A stretch of 64,000 nucleotides of DNA from Dactylonectria macrodidyma (GCA_020744425.1 JAGMUV010000041.1:186001-250000), one strand, 5' to 3'. Shown: positions 53,408 to 64,000, counted from the first letter of the stretch. Numbers and translations: made by a program. The notes: generated from the letters alone by a model not told the origin.

Positions 53408-56400
53408 GATATTCCAGGTAATTCAACTGAATGTAAGAAAACAGGACACGGTACATGAGAGCCTAATGAACGATACGCGACTCCAAGATTTTGCAGTTGT
53501 GGCGGTCCAAGAACCACCAGCATGGAAAAGTGACGGCAAACTATTAACAGTCCCTATGGGGCATCCCAGATGGATTAAAATGGTCCCTACGATTTGGAGA
53601 GATGGCAGATGGCCGATCCGGAGCATGTTGTGGGTGAATAGGGACTTGGAGGCCAACCAAGTACCAATACAGTCCCCGGACTTGACAGCAGCAGCCATAC
53701 GACTTCCGGACCGAATAATGTTGGTTGTGTCAGTGTATGTGCCGGGACGCAAGCCCCAGGCTCTTCGAAATACATGCCATACCCTGCACCAGGTGATCCT
53801 CGACCTCAGGAGCAGGACAGGGATGGCGGTGGACGTCATACTGGCCGGAGATTTTAACCAACACGACCGGCTATGGGGAGGAGACGACGTGGCCTTAGCA
53901 AGGCAAGGCGAGGCCGAACCGATCATCGACCTCATGAACGAACACGGTCTTTGCAGCCTCCTCCCGAGAGGCACAAAGACATGGCAAGGCCCCGACAAGG
54001 AAAGCACAATCGACCTGGTGCTGGCGACGGCGGAGGTGGCAGACGAAATGGTGACGTGCTCCATACACCCGACAGAACACGGATCGGACCACCGGGCGAT
54101 CCAAACGACGTTCGATCTCGCGAGGCCTGATCGGATTGTCACGGAAAGACTGCTGTTCAAGAATGCACCATGGACAGCAATTAGAGCCAAAGTGGAGGAC
54201 AATCTCCAAGAGCTTCCCTGGACAGTCGGCGTGCAGGAACAGACAGACCAGTTAATGAGGGTCATCCTCGAGGCGATCCACGAGCTGACGCCCCGAGCAC
54301 AACCAGTACCGTACGCGAAGCGCTGGTGGACGAAGGATTTGACGAGACTTCGGCGGGTGTACACGTTCTGGCGGAATCAGGCTAGGGCACAGCGGCGAGC
54401 AGGTCAGGTGAGGCCCGACCTGGAAGGACGGGCCAAGGAAGCATCCAAGGAGTACCATGATGCCATTCGGAAACAGAAGAAACTGCACTGGGACGAGTTC
54501 CTAGCAGAAGATGTCAACATATGGAAGGCAGCCAAGTATTTGAAACCTGGAAAGGACATCATGGACGATAGGGTGCCCCCTTTGAAGAGACAAGACGGCT
54601 CCACCACTGTAGATAGGGTGGAGCAGGCAGAGGAGCTATTCAGCACGTTCTTCCCGCCGTTGCCGGCCAGGATTGAAGATGAAGGCGACCGACCGCAACG
54701 GACGGAAGTGCACATGCCAGACCTCACCATGGAGGAAGTTGAAGAAAAAGTGATAGCAGCGAAACCTTGGAAAGCGCCTGGAGAGGATGGTCTGCCAGCA
54801 ATGGTGTGGAAAAAGCTTTGGCCAGTGGTTAGATACCGTGTCTTGCACCTCTTCGACACATCCCTCAGGGATGGTGTGGTACCCCACCAGTGGAGGAGCG
54901 CGAAGATCATCCCGCTAAAGAAAGCAGACAAGGGAGACTACACAGTGGCCAAGGCATGGAGACCGATATCGCTGCTGTCAACACTGGGCAAGATACTCGA
55001 GGCAGTCGTTGCAGAGCGGATATCCTATGTAGTGGAAAGCTATGGATTGCTGCCCGCAAACCACTTCGGGGCAAGGAAGCGAAGGTCAGCCGAACAAGCA
55101 CTGATACTGCTGCAGGAGCAGATCTATAAGGCATGGAGGGCCGGCAGGGTGCTCAGTCTGATCAGTTTCGACGTCAAAGGCGCTTACAATGGAGTGTTCA
55201 AAGAACGACTACTGGAGAGGCTGAAGGCGAGAGGCATACCTGGTGGACTGGTGAGATGGATTGACGCCTTCTGCTCTGGACGAATGGCCACCGTGGTGGT
55301 AAATGGGCACACGTCACAGTTACGGGAGTTACCACAGGCAGGTCTCCCGCAAGGATCACCGCTGTCGCCGGTGTTGTTCCTGTTCTTCAATGCAGATTTG
55401 GTGCAGAGAAGAATCAACGCAAGAGGTGGCTCGATGGCATTCGTGGACGACTACTCAGCCTGGGTGGTGGGACCAACAGCGGAGGAGAATCGAGCCGGCA
55501 TCCAATCAATTATAGACGAAGCACTGGGCTGGGAAAGACGGAGCGGTGCGACGTTTAACGGAGACAAAACGGCCATCGTGCATTTCACGCGAAACGCCGC
55601 GCGTACCAGCGACAAACCGTTCATGATCAAAGGAAAAGTAGTCAAGCCCAAGACCAGCGCCAAGATCCTGGGAGTGGTCATGGACGCGAAACTACGATAC
55701 AAGGAACACATAGCTAAAGCTGCCGCAAAGGGGCTCTCGGCCGCTATGTGTTTGAAAAGACTGAAAATGTTGTCACCGCGGACGGCGAGACAACTGTTCG
55801 TAGCAACAGTGGCTCCCACCATGGACTATGCGTCTAGCGTGTGGGCGCATTCATGCGGCATTAGAGAAGCCGCTTGGCTGGACAAAGCACAGATGGTTGG
55901 AGCACAGGCGATCACGGGAGCTTTCCGGACCGTGGCAACAGCGGTGGCCGAGGCCGAAGCTAGCATCCAACCGGTGCAAGAACGGCATGCGCAAGCGGCA
56001 ACAAGGTTTTGGATCAACCTCCGGACCCTTCCCAGGACACACCCGTTGGCGACACTGAAAGTGAAAGTGTGTCGCCGATTCGTATCGCCGATGCAGAGGA
56101 TTGCTCAAGTACAAGGGGAAACAGCCACTGAACGAATGGAGATCATTCGGGAGTACGCGTTACCGCCATGGAGAGACCGTATCCCGGTGTTGTGCGACCC
56201 TGACCGGGAGAGAGCGGTGGAAGAAGCAAAGAGGGTGGATGGCATAGTCATGGCCACCTGCTCCTCGCAGAGAAGGGGCATGGTAGGCATGGGAGGTGTC
56301 GTACAAGATACGGCGATCAACAACGATGACGAGGTAGTGGCCAGCTACTCCATCACTCTCGGGTTGACGGAGGAGCTGAACCTATACATCGCCGAGCTGG

Positions 56401-57179
56401 GAGCTATAGAGATGGTATTGAGATGTATGCCGTCTGGACTCTGCCGGTGGGATATGACTGTCATGACGAGCAGCCGCTCCGCACTAGAAGCCATACGGCG
56501 GCCACGACAACAATCCGGCCAACAAATCATACGGCAAATATACGACCATATCAAGCGTCTCGAAGACGAGGGCCACTCTCTCCGGATGTTGTGGGTTCCA
56601 GCAGGAGAAGAGGATTTCGCGCTGGGACCAAAAGCCAAAGCAACAGCGCGGAAGGCCACAGAAGGAGAATGCAGACCAGATGTGCCACCGCATCTAGCAA
56701 GATCCACAAGGATAAGACTAGCGATAACCAAGCAGCAGCAAACAAGAACACTACCAGAAAGAGTCGGGAAATACTCGAAGCAGATAGATACGGCACTGCC
56801 AGGCAAGCATACCCGTACTCTATATGACCCCCTGAAGAGGAAGGAAGCAGACGTACTATCACAGCTCCGCACCGGAATGGTGAGACTTAACAGCTTTCTG
56901 TGCAAGATAGGAACGATGGAATCGGACACTTGCGAATGCGGGCTAGCATCAGAGACAGTGGAACACTTCCTATTCCGCTGCGCAAAATGGACCGCGCAAC
57001 GGGAAGGCATGTTGCGATGTTCACAGACAAAGATGGGAAACCTATCATACTTCCTGGGAGGAAAGGCGGCGTCTGACGGTGACAAATGGGCGCCAGACAT
57101 GCGGGCAGTACGGGCGACGATCAAATTTGCCATTGCAACGGGGAGGCTTGACATGGACCAGAAGCCTCAGGCACACTAA
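53400..57179 (+). CDS. LINE ORF2, endonuclease-reverse transcriptase-RNase H
   Basis: 1259 aa from the ATG at 53400, which overlaps the ORF1 stop (ATGAGTAG). An N-terminal AP-like endonuclease (QLNVRK, VQEPP, LAGDFNQHDRLWG, GSDHRAIQTT) covers about 1-220. Reverse transcriptase motifs follow: PGEDGLPAMVWK, RPISLL, SFDVKGAYNGV, GLPQGSPLSPVLF and FVDDYSA (about residue 680). Then an RNase H-like domain with IAELGAIEMVL. A C-terminal zinc motif CECG...HFLFRC completes the Tad layout. The third and fourth RNase H acidic positions look replaced. The frame is otherwise intact. Confidence 0.88.
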   Translation: MSRIFQVIQLNVRKQDTVHESLMNDTRLQDFAVVAVQEPPAWKSDGKLLTVPMGHPRWIKMVPTIWRDGRWPIRSMLWVNRDLEANQVPIQSPDLTAAAIRLPDRIMLVVSVYVPGRKPQALRNTCHTLHQVILDLRSRTGMAVDVILAGDFNQHDRLWGGDDVALARQGEAEPIIDLMNEHGLCSLLPRGTKTWQGPDKESTIDLVLATAEVADEMVTCSIHPTEHGSDHRAIQTTFDLARPDRIVTERLLFKNAPWTAIRAKVEDNLQELPWTVGVQEQTDQLMRVILEAIHELTPRAQPVPYAKRWWTKDLTRLRRVYTFWRNQARAQRRAGQVRPDLEGRAKEASKEYHDAIRKQKKLHWDEFLAEDVNIWKAAKYLKPGKDIMDDRVPPLKRQDGSTTVDRVEQAEELFSTFFPPLPARIEDEGDRPQRTEVHMPDLTMEEVEEKVIAAKPWKAPGEDGLPAMVWKKLWPVVRYRVLHLFDTSLRDGVVPHQWRSAKIIPLKKADKGDYTVAKAWRPISLLSTLGKILEAVVAERISYVVESYGLLPANHFGARKRRSAEQALILLQEQIYKAWRAGRVLSLISFDVKGAYNGVFKERLLERLKARGIPGGLVRWIDAFCSGRMATVVVNGHTSQLRELPQAGLPQGSPLSPVLFLFFNADLVQRRINARGGSMAFVDDYSAWVVGPTAEENRAGIQSIIDEALGWERRSGATFNGDKTAIVHFTRNAARTSDKPFMIKGKVVKPKTSAKILGVVMDAKLRYKEHIAKAAAKGLSAAMCLKRLKMLSPRTARQLFVATVAPTMDYASSVWAHSCGIREAAWLDKAQMVGAQAITGAFRTVATAVAEAEASIQPVQERHAQAATRFWINLRTLPRTHPLATLKVKVCRRFVSPMQRIAQVQGETATERMEIIREYALPPWRDRIPVLCDPDRERAVEEAKRVDGIVMATCSSQRRGMVGMGGVVQDTAINNDDEVVASYSITLGLTEELNLYIAELGAIEMVLRCMPSGLCRWDMTVMTSSRSALEAIRRPRQQSGQQIIRQIYDHIKRLEDEGHSLRMLWVPAGEEDFALGPKAKATARKATEGECRPDVPPHLARSTRIRLAITKQQQTRTLPERVGKYSKQIDTALPGKHTRTLYDPLKRKEADVLSQLRTGMVRLNSFLCKIGTMESDTCECGLASETVEHFLFRCAKWTAQREGMLRCSQTKMGNLSYFLGGKAASDGDKWAPDMRAVRATIKFAIATGRLDMDQKPQAH

Positions 57180-57240
57180 CTATTCAGATTGAATCCTACT
57201 AACATCATACAGTCTCATTTTGGCAGACCGTGCTTCAGCT

Positions 57241-57742
57241 GCTGAGGATAGGATGCTGAACACTTGGAGAAATTGGCCTTCAAGCAGGCCTGTCACTGCA
57301 TATACATCAGATTGGACCAGCCAGTAAAGTGAAATTGTGGGGCTTCGGGTGATTATGGAAGAACCGTACGAAACGAAAATAGCTTAGCGCAAAGGCCCTC
57401 TGGGGTGTGTCCCCCGTGGACTTTATCAAGGTCGATTGGGCACTCTTGGACATTGTGGCAGGAATATGGGCACCGAGTTGAAGCCCATTCCATCTGAATT
57501 GGGTTCAAAGAACCAGACGGAAGGAACTATTGAGCACCTAGTTCAGCAACAGAGGTGACTGCTATCTCAATATTGATCTAAGGACGTAGTTCAGCTCCCC
57601 GGTGCTGTCTCCTGCTATGAATATCGCCGTCTAAGTTTGCAGCCCGTTAATAAAACTCATTCTCAACATGCATTCTTGAGCGCTCGTTTTCTGGGATAGC
57701 ATGACATTGTATTACAATTTTTATTATCTCTAAGCCTAATTC
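57241..57742. other. Spacer between LINE and glycosyltransferase
   Basis: No gene recognised; must hold the 3' UTR of the minus-strand glycosyltransferase next to it and possibly the LINE 3' UTR. Confidence 0.4.
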
Positions 57743-59189
57743 TCAGCGCAGAGTTTCGTTCCACGGGCGCCATGACTGGTGACCCCAGTCCGGCATACAT
57801 TTCACTTGGTCTGGGGCATCGTAAATCCAGTTAATCCAGGTGCTGTCCTCGTCCTGTTTCTGAACAATTTCAGATACAAAACCCTTCTGCCGTTTAATGT
57901 CTGCTCCTTTCTCGTTCGAGTATTCAAGATTCACGGCTGGAACCACGGCGATTTTGCGGTAGCCCCTCCACCAAAGATCCTTACAGAAGAGCTGGGGCTC
58001 ACCCTGGAAACACTCGCCTTTGTCGCCTCGGACATCACGGAAACGCAGCCCGTGTAAGAGAGGAGCAGCCGTGAAGGCAGTCGCCCCATTCCAACAGGCG
58101 AAGACTTGAAAGGGTAGCTGGGCGTTATACCGGGCCCTGGTCTCTGGTGCGTTCCAAAAGAGGTTCCAAGCCGAGTTCCAGTTTCCATCTTCACCAACCT
58201 CAAAGAATGGAGTGCCCTGTATAGTACGCGCAACCCATACATCGTAGAACGTAGGGTCAACGCCGACATAGGTCCAGTCCATTGCGCAGGTCATGTCGGC
58301 GCCTAGATTGCGTCGCTGAAGCACCAGCTCGAGAAGGTCTTCAGGACACGCAGCCACGTCGTTGATGAAGAGGACAGTAGTCTCCTCCGTTACTTGTACT
58401 CCTTTTTTGTACAGCGGCGCAAGTGCTAGGTTGCGTAGCTGAGCTAGCTTCCGAATACGCGCGCCTCGGCCTTTGGTCGGGTCGATCTTGGAGCTATTGT
58501 AAAAGTAGGCAAGGCCAACGTCCTCGAGAAAGGGGCCCAAGGCGTTAAGAACATCACCAGTTCCATCGGGCGAGTTTCCCTCCACAATCGAAAGAGCACA
58601 GCGATGAGGTCCGAGGAACCGAGCAACCTCGACAATACTCCCCAGAAGGCGTGGGAGAAGCTTTTTGCAATCACGCAAGTTGAGAGCGAAGAAGTAATCG
58701 ACATGCTGGTTCGTATCCCGTTGTCTACCATGCAGTTCTTTTCGTAGGACGTCATATCGGCTGGCTTCTAAGGCAGGGCATTCGAGTCGTGGAAGCTGTG
58801 TTGAGGTGGGATCAAGGATGGCTGAGACATAGGGAGAGATGCGGTCAGCGGAGAGGATGGTTCCTAAACATTGTGAGACTTGGTGTCATGAGCAGAATAG
58901 CTAAGTACTCACCATTTGCGATGGACAAGGATGACGAAGCGGTCGGGGATGAAGCAGCGTCGCTCGTCGAAAGCGCAGGTATTGTGCTTGTCGCAACTTC
59001 AGCGACGGTCTGTTCGGGAGTCGTCGTCCAGCTCGACGGGCTTGAGGTCAGAGTCGTCTCTTGGGGCTGGAGAGGAAGATAAAGATTGGACAGCCTCGTC
59101 AAGTTATCGCGACCGAGATATAGACCCGTGGAGATCAATAGAAAACAAAAGGCTGGTAGAAGCACTATCACAAGAAGCTTGCGCTGCAT
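57743..59189 (-). CDS. CAP59-type glycosyltransferase (alpha-1,3-mannosyltransferase family)
   Basis: Type II membrane glycosyltransferase of the CAP59/CMT1 family, which builds mannose-containing surface polysaccharide in the secretory pathway. Two exons, 59189-58913 and 58863-57743, with a 49-nt intron (GTGAGT to TTTAG), give 465 aa. The start MQRKLLVIVLLPAFCFLLISTGLYL is a signal anchor, followed by a Ser/Thr-rich stem. The catalytic region has YFFALNLRDCKKLLPRLLGSIVE, SIVEGNSPDGT, FINDVAACPEDLLEL, MDWTYVGVDPTFYDVW and WNGATAFTA, typical of the family. The frame is intact. The earlier in-frame methionine region was not used because only the chosen ATG leads directly into the anchor. Confidence 0.88.
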
Positions 59190-60222
59190 GGCTGTCTGTC
59201 TCAGTGAGGTCTGCCATAGAAGATCATGACAGAGCAGAGCTGCAGGATAGAGCTGCAACCGCTGCTCACGGAGGACACGGAGGTGGGGTAGGGGAATGGT
59301 TGAAGGGAAGAATTGACGACAACCAACAGCGACTCCATTGGTTGCTCGAAGGGGGACGGATAATACTGTCCCATTTAAATACCCGTAGGGTCTTACTAAG
59401 TGGGCGAGCCACTTAGTAGGGCAGAAAAATCTGGAACATGCTGAAAAAGCTGGAACACCCATTTTTGGTGTAAAAATGGAGAAAAGTGGGGCAAAGAGGA
59501 AGAAAAATGCAGTTTTATAGTAATAAAACCTGCTAAGTTATATGATATATATAAAAAAGAAAAAATGACAAATAGATAGGATCTACTAATATATATCTAT
59601 ATTAGATGACATAGATTTCTTATATAATTATTTTGAGTATATAGAAATTCTTTTATAAATAAATTTACTTTTTTAATGTCACGACCCAAGCTAAGTCGTC
59701 CAAGGGACCAAGTGGCGAAGGGTGGCAAAACCCTTGGACCTGTTGAGAACAGGAGACCGGTCCCTGCGGGCCCGCCAATGCCTTTCGGAACGTCCCTCGG
59801 ATCCTCTGATTTACCTATGGCTCTTCGATGGCGGCTCGGTATATTGAATTAGGGTATACGGCGTTAGGTGGTCCTTTGGGAGGTGAGTAAAGGACGAAGG
59901 TTTCTGTAGGTTTCACAAGGGTAGGGTTCGAACCACTGGTTGAAGCCGAAATAGTGCTGTATTTAGGCTTCGTATTGATGGATCTTCTGTTGTTGTTTCA
60001 TCTAACTAGCCAGCAGGTGCGCAGTGGGGAGATATGGATCTGTGCCCCATAGGCCGATAAGGCAGTCCCCTTATCGCTTCCAGGTGGGCGCACATACCAC
60101 CTGCCGCATCCCATCTGCTGCTTGTATGTATCTTGGCCGCGATGTTCCAACAATATGATATCCTTATCTTTATTTCTTTGACCGCCTGATCTTCCTCAGG
60201 TTGTAGTACTGAGCCACTCTCC
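59190..60222. other. Divergent intergenic region with inverted repeat and AT-rich core
   Basis: Lies between the divergently transcribed glycosyltransferase and the gene at 60223, so must contain both promoters. A perfect 10-bp inverted repeat (TACTAAGTGG / CCACTTAGTA, loop GCGAG) sits at 59394-59418 and a very AT-rich core at about 59510-59690. TGTCACGACCC at 59677 resembles the start of a fungal LTR, but no matching end or duplication was found. Confidence 0.45.
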
Positions 60223-60888
60223 ATGGCGCCAATCGATTACACCAAATGGGACACCGATTCCGAGCCACAAACCCCCACTGAGCAGGTGCCTCCAGTCAAA
60301 GCAAACCCTGCGCCTGCTCCAGCCACCTCACAGTCGGATGCACCGGCATCGACGGCAACACACAGCGCGTCAGGGTCCATCCAAGCCGTCATCGTCCGGT
60401 GTGACGTTGAGAGACTGAAATTCGCGCCTTGGTCAGCTACGACGATCCAGGCAGATCATCCCGTCTTCTCACAGTCCGTGCCTCCTGTCCCAGGACTCAT
60501 CGACGTCCCGCTGGTCCTCTACCGCGTAGGCACTCAGTCCGCAAACCGGGCCGACCTCGACAACCAGATCGCCACGTATCTCAATATCGACGCGGAGTCC
60601 GGGTTTGCGCCCCCGGAGTGGCGGTCATATGTCGGCACCGTGGTGGTCGCGCGCAAGGACATGAAGCCGTTGCTGCCGCACCATCTTGAGAGCGTGTGGA
60701 TGTACTGCGACCACATTCTGGACCTCTTCGGTGAGGGAGAAGGTGCGCCGAGATGGCTGTACAATCGGCAGGCCTTCGAAAAGTGGTGGGTACGTTACTG
60801 CGAGGAACAGAAGGAGTTTCGGCCCGGGAAGGGCGGGGAGAAGGATCCGGACGATTGGCAGGCGGTAAGGTCGCCGTATGAGATCTAA
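60223..60888 (+). CDS. Hypothetical protein, 221 aa
   Basis: Single-exon gene from the ATG at 60223 (MAPIDYTKWDTDSE) to TAA. A Pro/Ala/Thr-rich, probably disordered first 50 residues precede a folded-looking domain with VPGLIDVPLVLYRVG, WRSYVGTVVVARKDMKPL and SVWMYCDHILDLFGEGEG. No signal peptide or membrane segment is seen. I do not recognise a function; codon use is GC-rich at third positions like the host genes, which supports a real gene. Confidence 0.7.
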   Translation: MAPIDYTKWDTDSEPQTPTEQVPPVKANPAPAPATSQSDAPASTATHSASGSIQAVIVRCDVERLKFAPWSATTIQADHPVFSQSVPPVPGLIDVPLVLYRVGTQSANRADLDNQIATYLNIDAESGFAPPEWRSYVGTVVVARKDMKPLLPHHLESVWMYCDHILDLFGEGEGAPRWLYNRQAFEKWWVRYCEEQKEFRPGKGGEKDPDDWQAVRSPYEI

Positions 60889-61133
60889 GTCTCCTAATAT
60901 GGGGTTCGGCGTGCGTTCTGAATCAGAAAATTGTTGTGTCTAGCTGTTGCTTGGTGCCCTTAAGTCGCGTTGAAAATGCGCTGGGTTGGAGCTTCAAGTC
61001 ATGCGCCCCGGCATGGAGTAAGGAGGGTCGGTTCTGGATACTACAAGGTCGGCGGCGTTGGAGTGATTTCATGACTTCAGGATGAGGCAAAAGGTTGAAC
61101 TATCTTCAGAATGATCTCGCATGTATGTTATTC
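60889..61133. other. Short spacer
   Basis: Between the 3' ends of two convergent genes; nothing recognised. Confidence 0.4.
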
Positions 61134-64000
61134 CTAGGTATCGCGGCCCCGACCCTCATATATCCGTCTCGTTTCTACGGCTAGGTTCCTGAGTCTCTGC
61201 ATGCCATCAAGTATGGCCTGATCCAGCTTGTTACCGATGAAATCCTGGTGTCGTACAGGACTGAGAAGCCTGACGCCTCGAAGCGTCGTGCACCTGGACA
61301 ACTGTACGTAGAGACTAGTAAAATCGCATTTAGAAGGCTCTCCATTGACCATACGATGCCCCCGCAGCTCCAAGAGCACCTCTGCGAACGTTTTGCTTTG
61401 GGCTTTAGAGTCAGTAAGGGCAAATGCAGGAACAACGGGCAATCCGCGCCGAGTGCATTTGGCCGACAAGAACTTGAAGCGCGGGTTGGCCGGATCGAGG
61501 GTCTGTGAGATCGGCCGGATGAGTACCGTTCCCGCCGGGAGGGTCGGGACGGCCAAGCTTTCTGTGTCTCTCGACCGTAAGAGTATGGCGAGAGGAGGGC
61601 CAAAGTGAATGGTGACGTCGTCCGCAAGATGGTATCCTGGGTATTTGTGATCGGGAATGACGTCTGCAGCGGTAAACTCCGCTCCATTCACAATCCTCAA
61701 CCCGGTGTAGATGTTCTTGTTCACAACTACGGGCATCCCCTGGGCATAGAAGAAGATGCCAGGGACATTGCAGTTGGAATCGTCTCCTTGTTCAATGGTG
61801 TCGGCGATCTCGCCTTGGGATACCGTGCTCCTTCGCCAGCTGTGGGTCGAGACGAAGACGGAGATGTGTCTCTTGTTAAAACGCGCCCTTGCATGTTGAG
61901 GCTCCAGCGGTTGCGGTTCAGCGGCGTTATGGCGCGTAAGCCGGTGTGGAAAGCGATTCGGGATCGGTCAACCAGCTTAGTGTTAAGCAGGTGGAGGTCT
62001 TGCTCCATCTGGAGGCCCGCGCGTACTCTGTCGAGAAGAGCGCCCAGCTGTGGATCATACCGTGTACGGACTTGTTCTTCAAGAAGGACAACAGTTTTGA
62101 ACATGCGCCAAAGCGTACAGCCCTGAGGGGGGCGAGAGCGGGATCCATCGGTTTGCTCACGAGGAGGCTCGTCTCGTGCACCGGGGCGAACTGATGGAAA
62201 TCCCCCATCAGAAGGACAACAGGAATGCCGCCAAATGGCCTATCAGGGCAATCGCGGAGAGACTGTAGGTGGCGGCTGACGTCGTACGGAGTGGCCCCCC
62301 CTAACATACTGATCTCGTCGATGACGAGGACGAGCTTCTGCTTCCAGGTCCATTTCTTGGCTTCAGGGAATGACAAAGGTTGCTTCCTGGAAGAGCGGCG
62401 GGCATCCAGGGCACAAGCCGAATGGACCGTCGTCCCGCCGATCTGGGCCGCAGCACTGCCTGATGTACCAGTGAACTGAAGAAGATGTGATTGGCCTCTC
62501 GCCGCGAACACGTCCTTCAGAGCATCGACAATCCTCGACTTTCCCGTACCACCCGCCTCGCCCGTGTACTGGAGATGTTGCCCGGCCGAGTCCGGATCGG
62601 CAGTGCACTTGTCTAAGAAGCTGCAGACGAGTTGGAGAGCCATGCTCTGCAGATAGTTGAGCGTATAGTTGGAGGCGGCAAGGCGTCCCAGTTCGACGAA
62701 GCCTGTTGTAGAACTGATATCGACAAGGATTCGAGGCACGTCCACGGCTGAGTCTTGGCCTTGACGTGGAAAGGGAATCTCTCCGTCAAACTGCTGGGCC
62801 AGGATATCGTCTGTGTCGGCGTTACCCGTGGAGTGTATGGCCCCTTGGGGACCACCCTCAATCTCATCCAGCATTCGGAGATGTAGCATGTCCTGAGCCT
62901 TTGCCGCCGCTTGAACATCCTCTCCACAGAGAGTCGGATATTGGAATAAGGCACCGTCTTGGGTACGGCGAATTTGCTGGTAAAACCCTTCGTGACGTTG
63001 GACAAAAGGCCGACCCTCATCGGCAGAGTTCTCTTGGCAAAGGTCTCGCACCAGGCTGCGTAGGACTGGGGAGTCCCTCGTAGCGTCGGAATCCCGTATG
63101 GCATTTTGAAGAGTCTGGAGCAGAGCTGCGTAGCTTTGGTGATGCTCAGCCATCGTTGCTGCCTCTTCACCGCAGTCATCTTCATCCAGGGGAAGCTCTA
63201 CATCAACCGTGTCGTCACCTTCCGACCGGCTTGCCCAGAGCTTTGCGTCCTTACGCGCATCTTCGGCTGACTTTCTAAGTAGGGAGATGTTCGAGATATG
63301 GAAACGAAGGCGGGGAGACAGGGCCGCCTCGTAGTCCAACTGTCAGGAGCCAAAGGGCACAGCCGGCCGAGACGTAGCTGAGACCGGAAGAGGTCCTAGC
63401 CGGGCCGCAGGCGCCGGCAGAAGCCGATGGAAGCCGCCGGCCTAGTCAGGCCCGGCAGCATAAAGAGCAGCTGTTAGAGCTAGGTCAGAGAGAGAGTCAG
63501 AGATCAGTACCGTCACCTTAGACCACCTACCTATCAATCTACTATCTAGCTGCCAAATAGCAGTGTGCCGACCTCTTCACTCCCTTGTGTGTAACCAGCC
63601 TTGACACCAACCACATATCGGTGATATCGCCCTGCACCTTTGGAAAGAAGTCTTCCCAAGGCACAAACAAGGCCAGATGGAGAACAGAGTTGCTGGGGAG
63701 AAGGTCAGAGTTGGATCAGAGCGAGCAGGATGGACTTTGGAGCGTACCGTTTGTAATATACCGGGTGCTCGTCGTTGTGATCGTCGCTGATGAAACCTTG
63801 AAAGATGGGCACGGCGTAGTCAGGAGGTCGCCGAAGCTGTTGTACCCAGTTGTGGCATTCTGGAGAGGGCCCCTCAAGAGATACGTGAATTTCGTCCTCA
63901 TCCCCGTTACCCGAACGCACCAGTTGAATCATAGACATGTAGTCATAGAGGCACAGATTTTTCAGAACCCGACCTCTGTAGGCGTAAGCGTCCAGGTACA
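61134..64000 (-). pseudogene. Helitron-like PIF1 helicase, second family, decayed and cut by the window edge
   Basis: Minus-strand coding from beyond 64000. The edge part has YAYRGRVLKNLCLYDYMSMIQLV, and a 55-nt intron (63747-63693) joins VYYKR to NSVLHLALFVPWEDFF. After a 200-bp gap (about 63545-63345) comes VDYEAALSPRLRFHI-like sequence, then the helicase: GEAGGTGKSRIVDAL (Walker A), LVIDEISMLGG (Walker B), LLMGDFHQFAPV. Two frameshifts follow, near 62125 (before LWRMFKTVVLLEEQV) and near 61885 (before HISVFVSTHSW). The last part, 61736-61134, contains AFALTDSKAQSKTF and YVQLSRCTTLRGV. It is related to the relic at 15463-15940 and distinct from Helentrons 1-3. Confidence 0.75.

Larger units (their letters stand above)
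52590..57240 (+). mobile_element. Tad-type non-LTR retrotransposon, probably 5'-truncated
   Basis: Two overlapping ORFs, gag-like and EN-RT-RNase H. The first ORF has no ATG before its conserved part within an open frame starting at 52619, as expected for a 5'-truncated LINE copy. The exact ends are not defined; no poly(A) tail or target duplication was found. Confidence 0.75.

Noticed and set aside
59677..60222. Solo LTR beginning TGTCACGACCC
   Set aside because: No matching 3' end and no 5-bp duplication could be found.
1..64000. Starship-type giant mobile element
   Set aside because: No DUF3435 tyrosine recombinase or cargo set is visible; the transposons here are separate families with their own ends.

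Overview
The window is nuclear DNA of a filamentous ascomycete. The evidence is short GT-AG introns of 49-85 nt with CTAAC/CTGAC-like branch sites, a class III hybrid histidine kinase, a CAP59-type mannosyltransferase, a DUF6604 gene and typical fungal transposons. The style of the kinase suggests a Sordariomycete, perhaps Hypocreales; this is inference and no marker fixes the species. Most of the window is transposable DNA, with a few host genes between, two of them split by insertions.

Layout. 1-2816 (-): 5' part of a hAT transposase running off the left edge, with MITE-like inverted repeats. 4522-8730 (-): intact nik1/os-1 osmosensing histidine kinase, six exons. 12.1-12.8 kb (+): small Cys-rich gene. 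13061-15203 (+): piggyBac-type element with 28-bp TIRs and an intact two-exon transposase. 15.5-15.96 kb (-): helicase relic. 15.9-17.2 kb (+): decayed Copia-protease-like gene. 19.5-24.57 kb (+): Helentron 1, one frameshift. 24688-30754 (-): Helentron 2, intact 1870-aa Rep-helicase. 31635-42100 (+): DUF6604 gene split by a 7.8-kb hAT element (hAT-2), which itself carries a second hAT (hAT-1). 43940-50806 (+): GH16 glycosidase split by Helentron 3. 52.2-57.2 kb (+): a Tad-type LINE next to the 3' end of an older relative. 57743-59189 (-): CAP59-type glycosyltransferase. 60223-60888 (+): hypothetical gene. 61134-64000 (-): decayed PIF1-type helicase of a second Helitron-like family, running off the right edge.

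The most informative result is that the two interrupted host genes give exact empty sites. Rejoining the GH16 frame fixes the ends of Helentron 3, and Helentron 2 then shows the same end signatures: a 5' TCAGCC..GAAGG repeat, an inverted copy of it before the 3' end, a 3' hairpin and a terminal AGTATTTT, inserted at a T/A junction. The DUF6604 frame likewise fixes hAT-2, with an 8-bp duplication GCTCCAAC and 14-bp TIRs. The order of events is therefore readable: hAT-2 entered the DUF6604 gene and hAT-1 then entered hAT-2.
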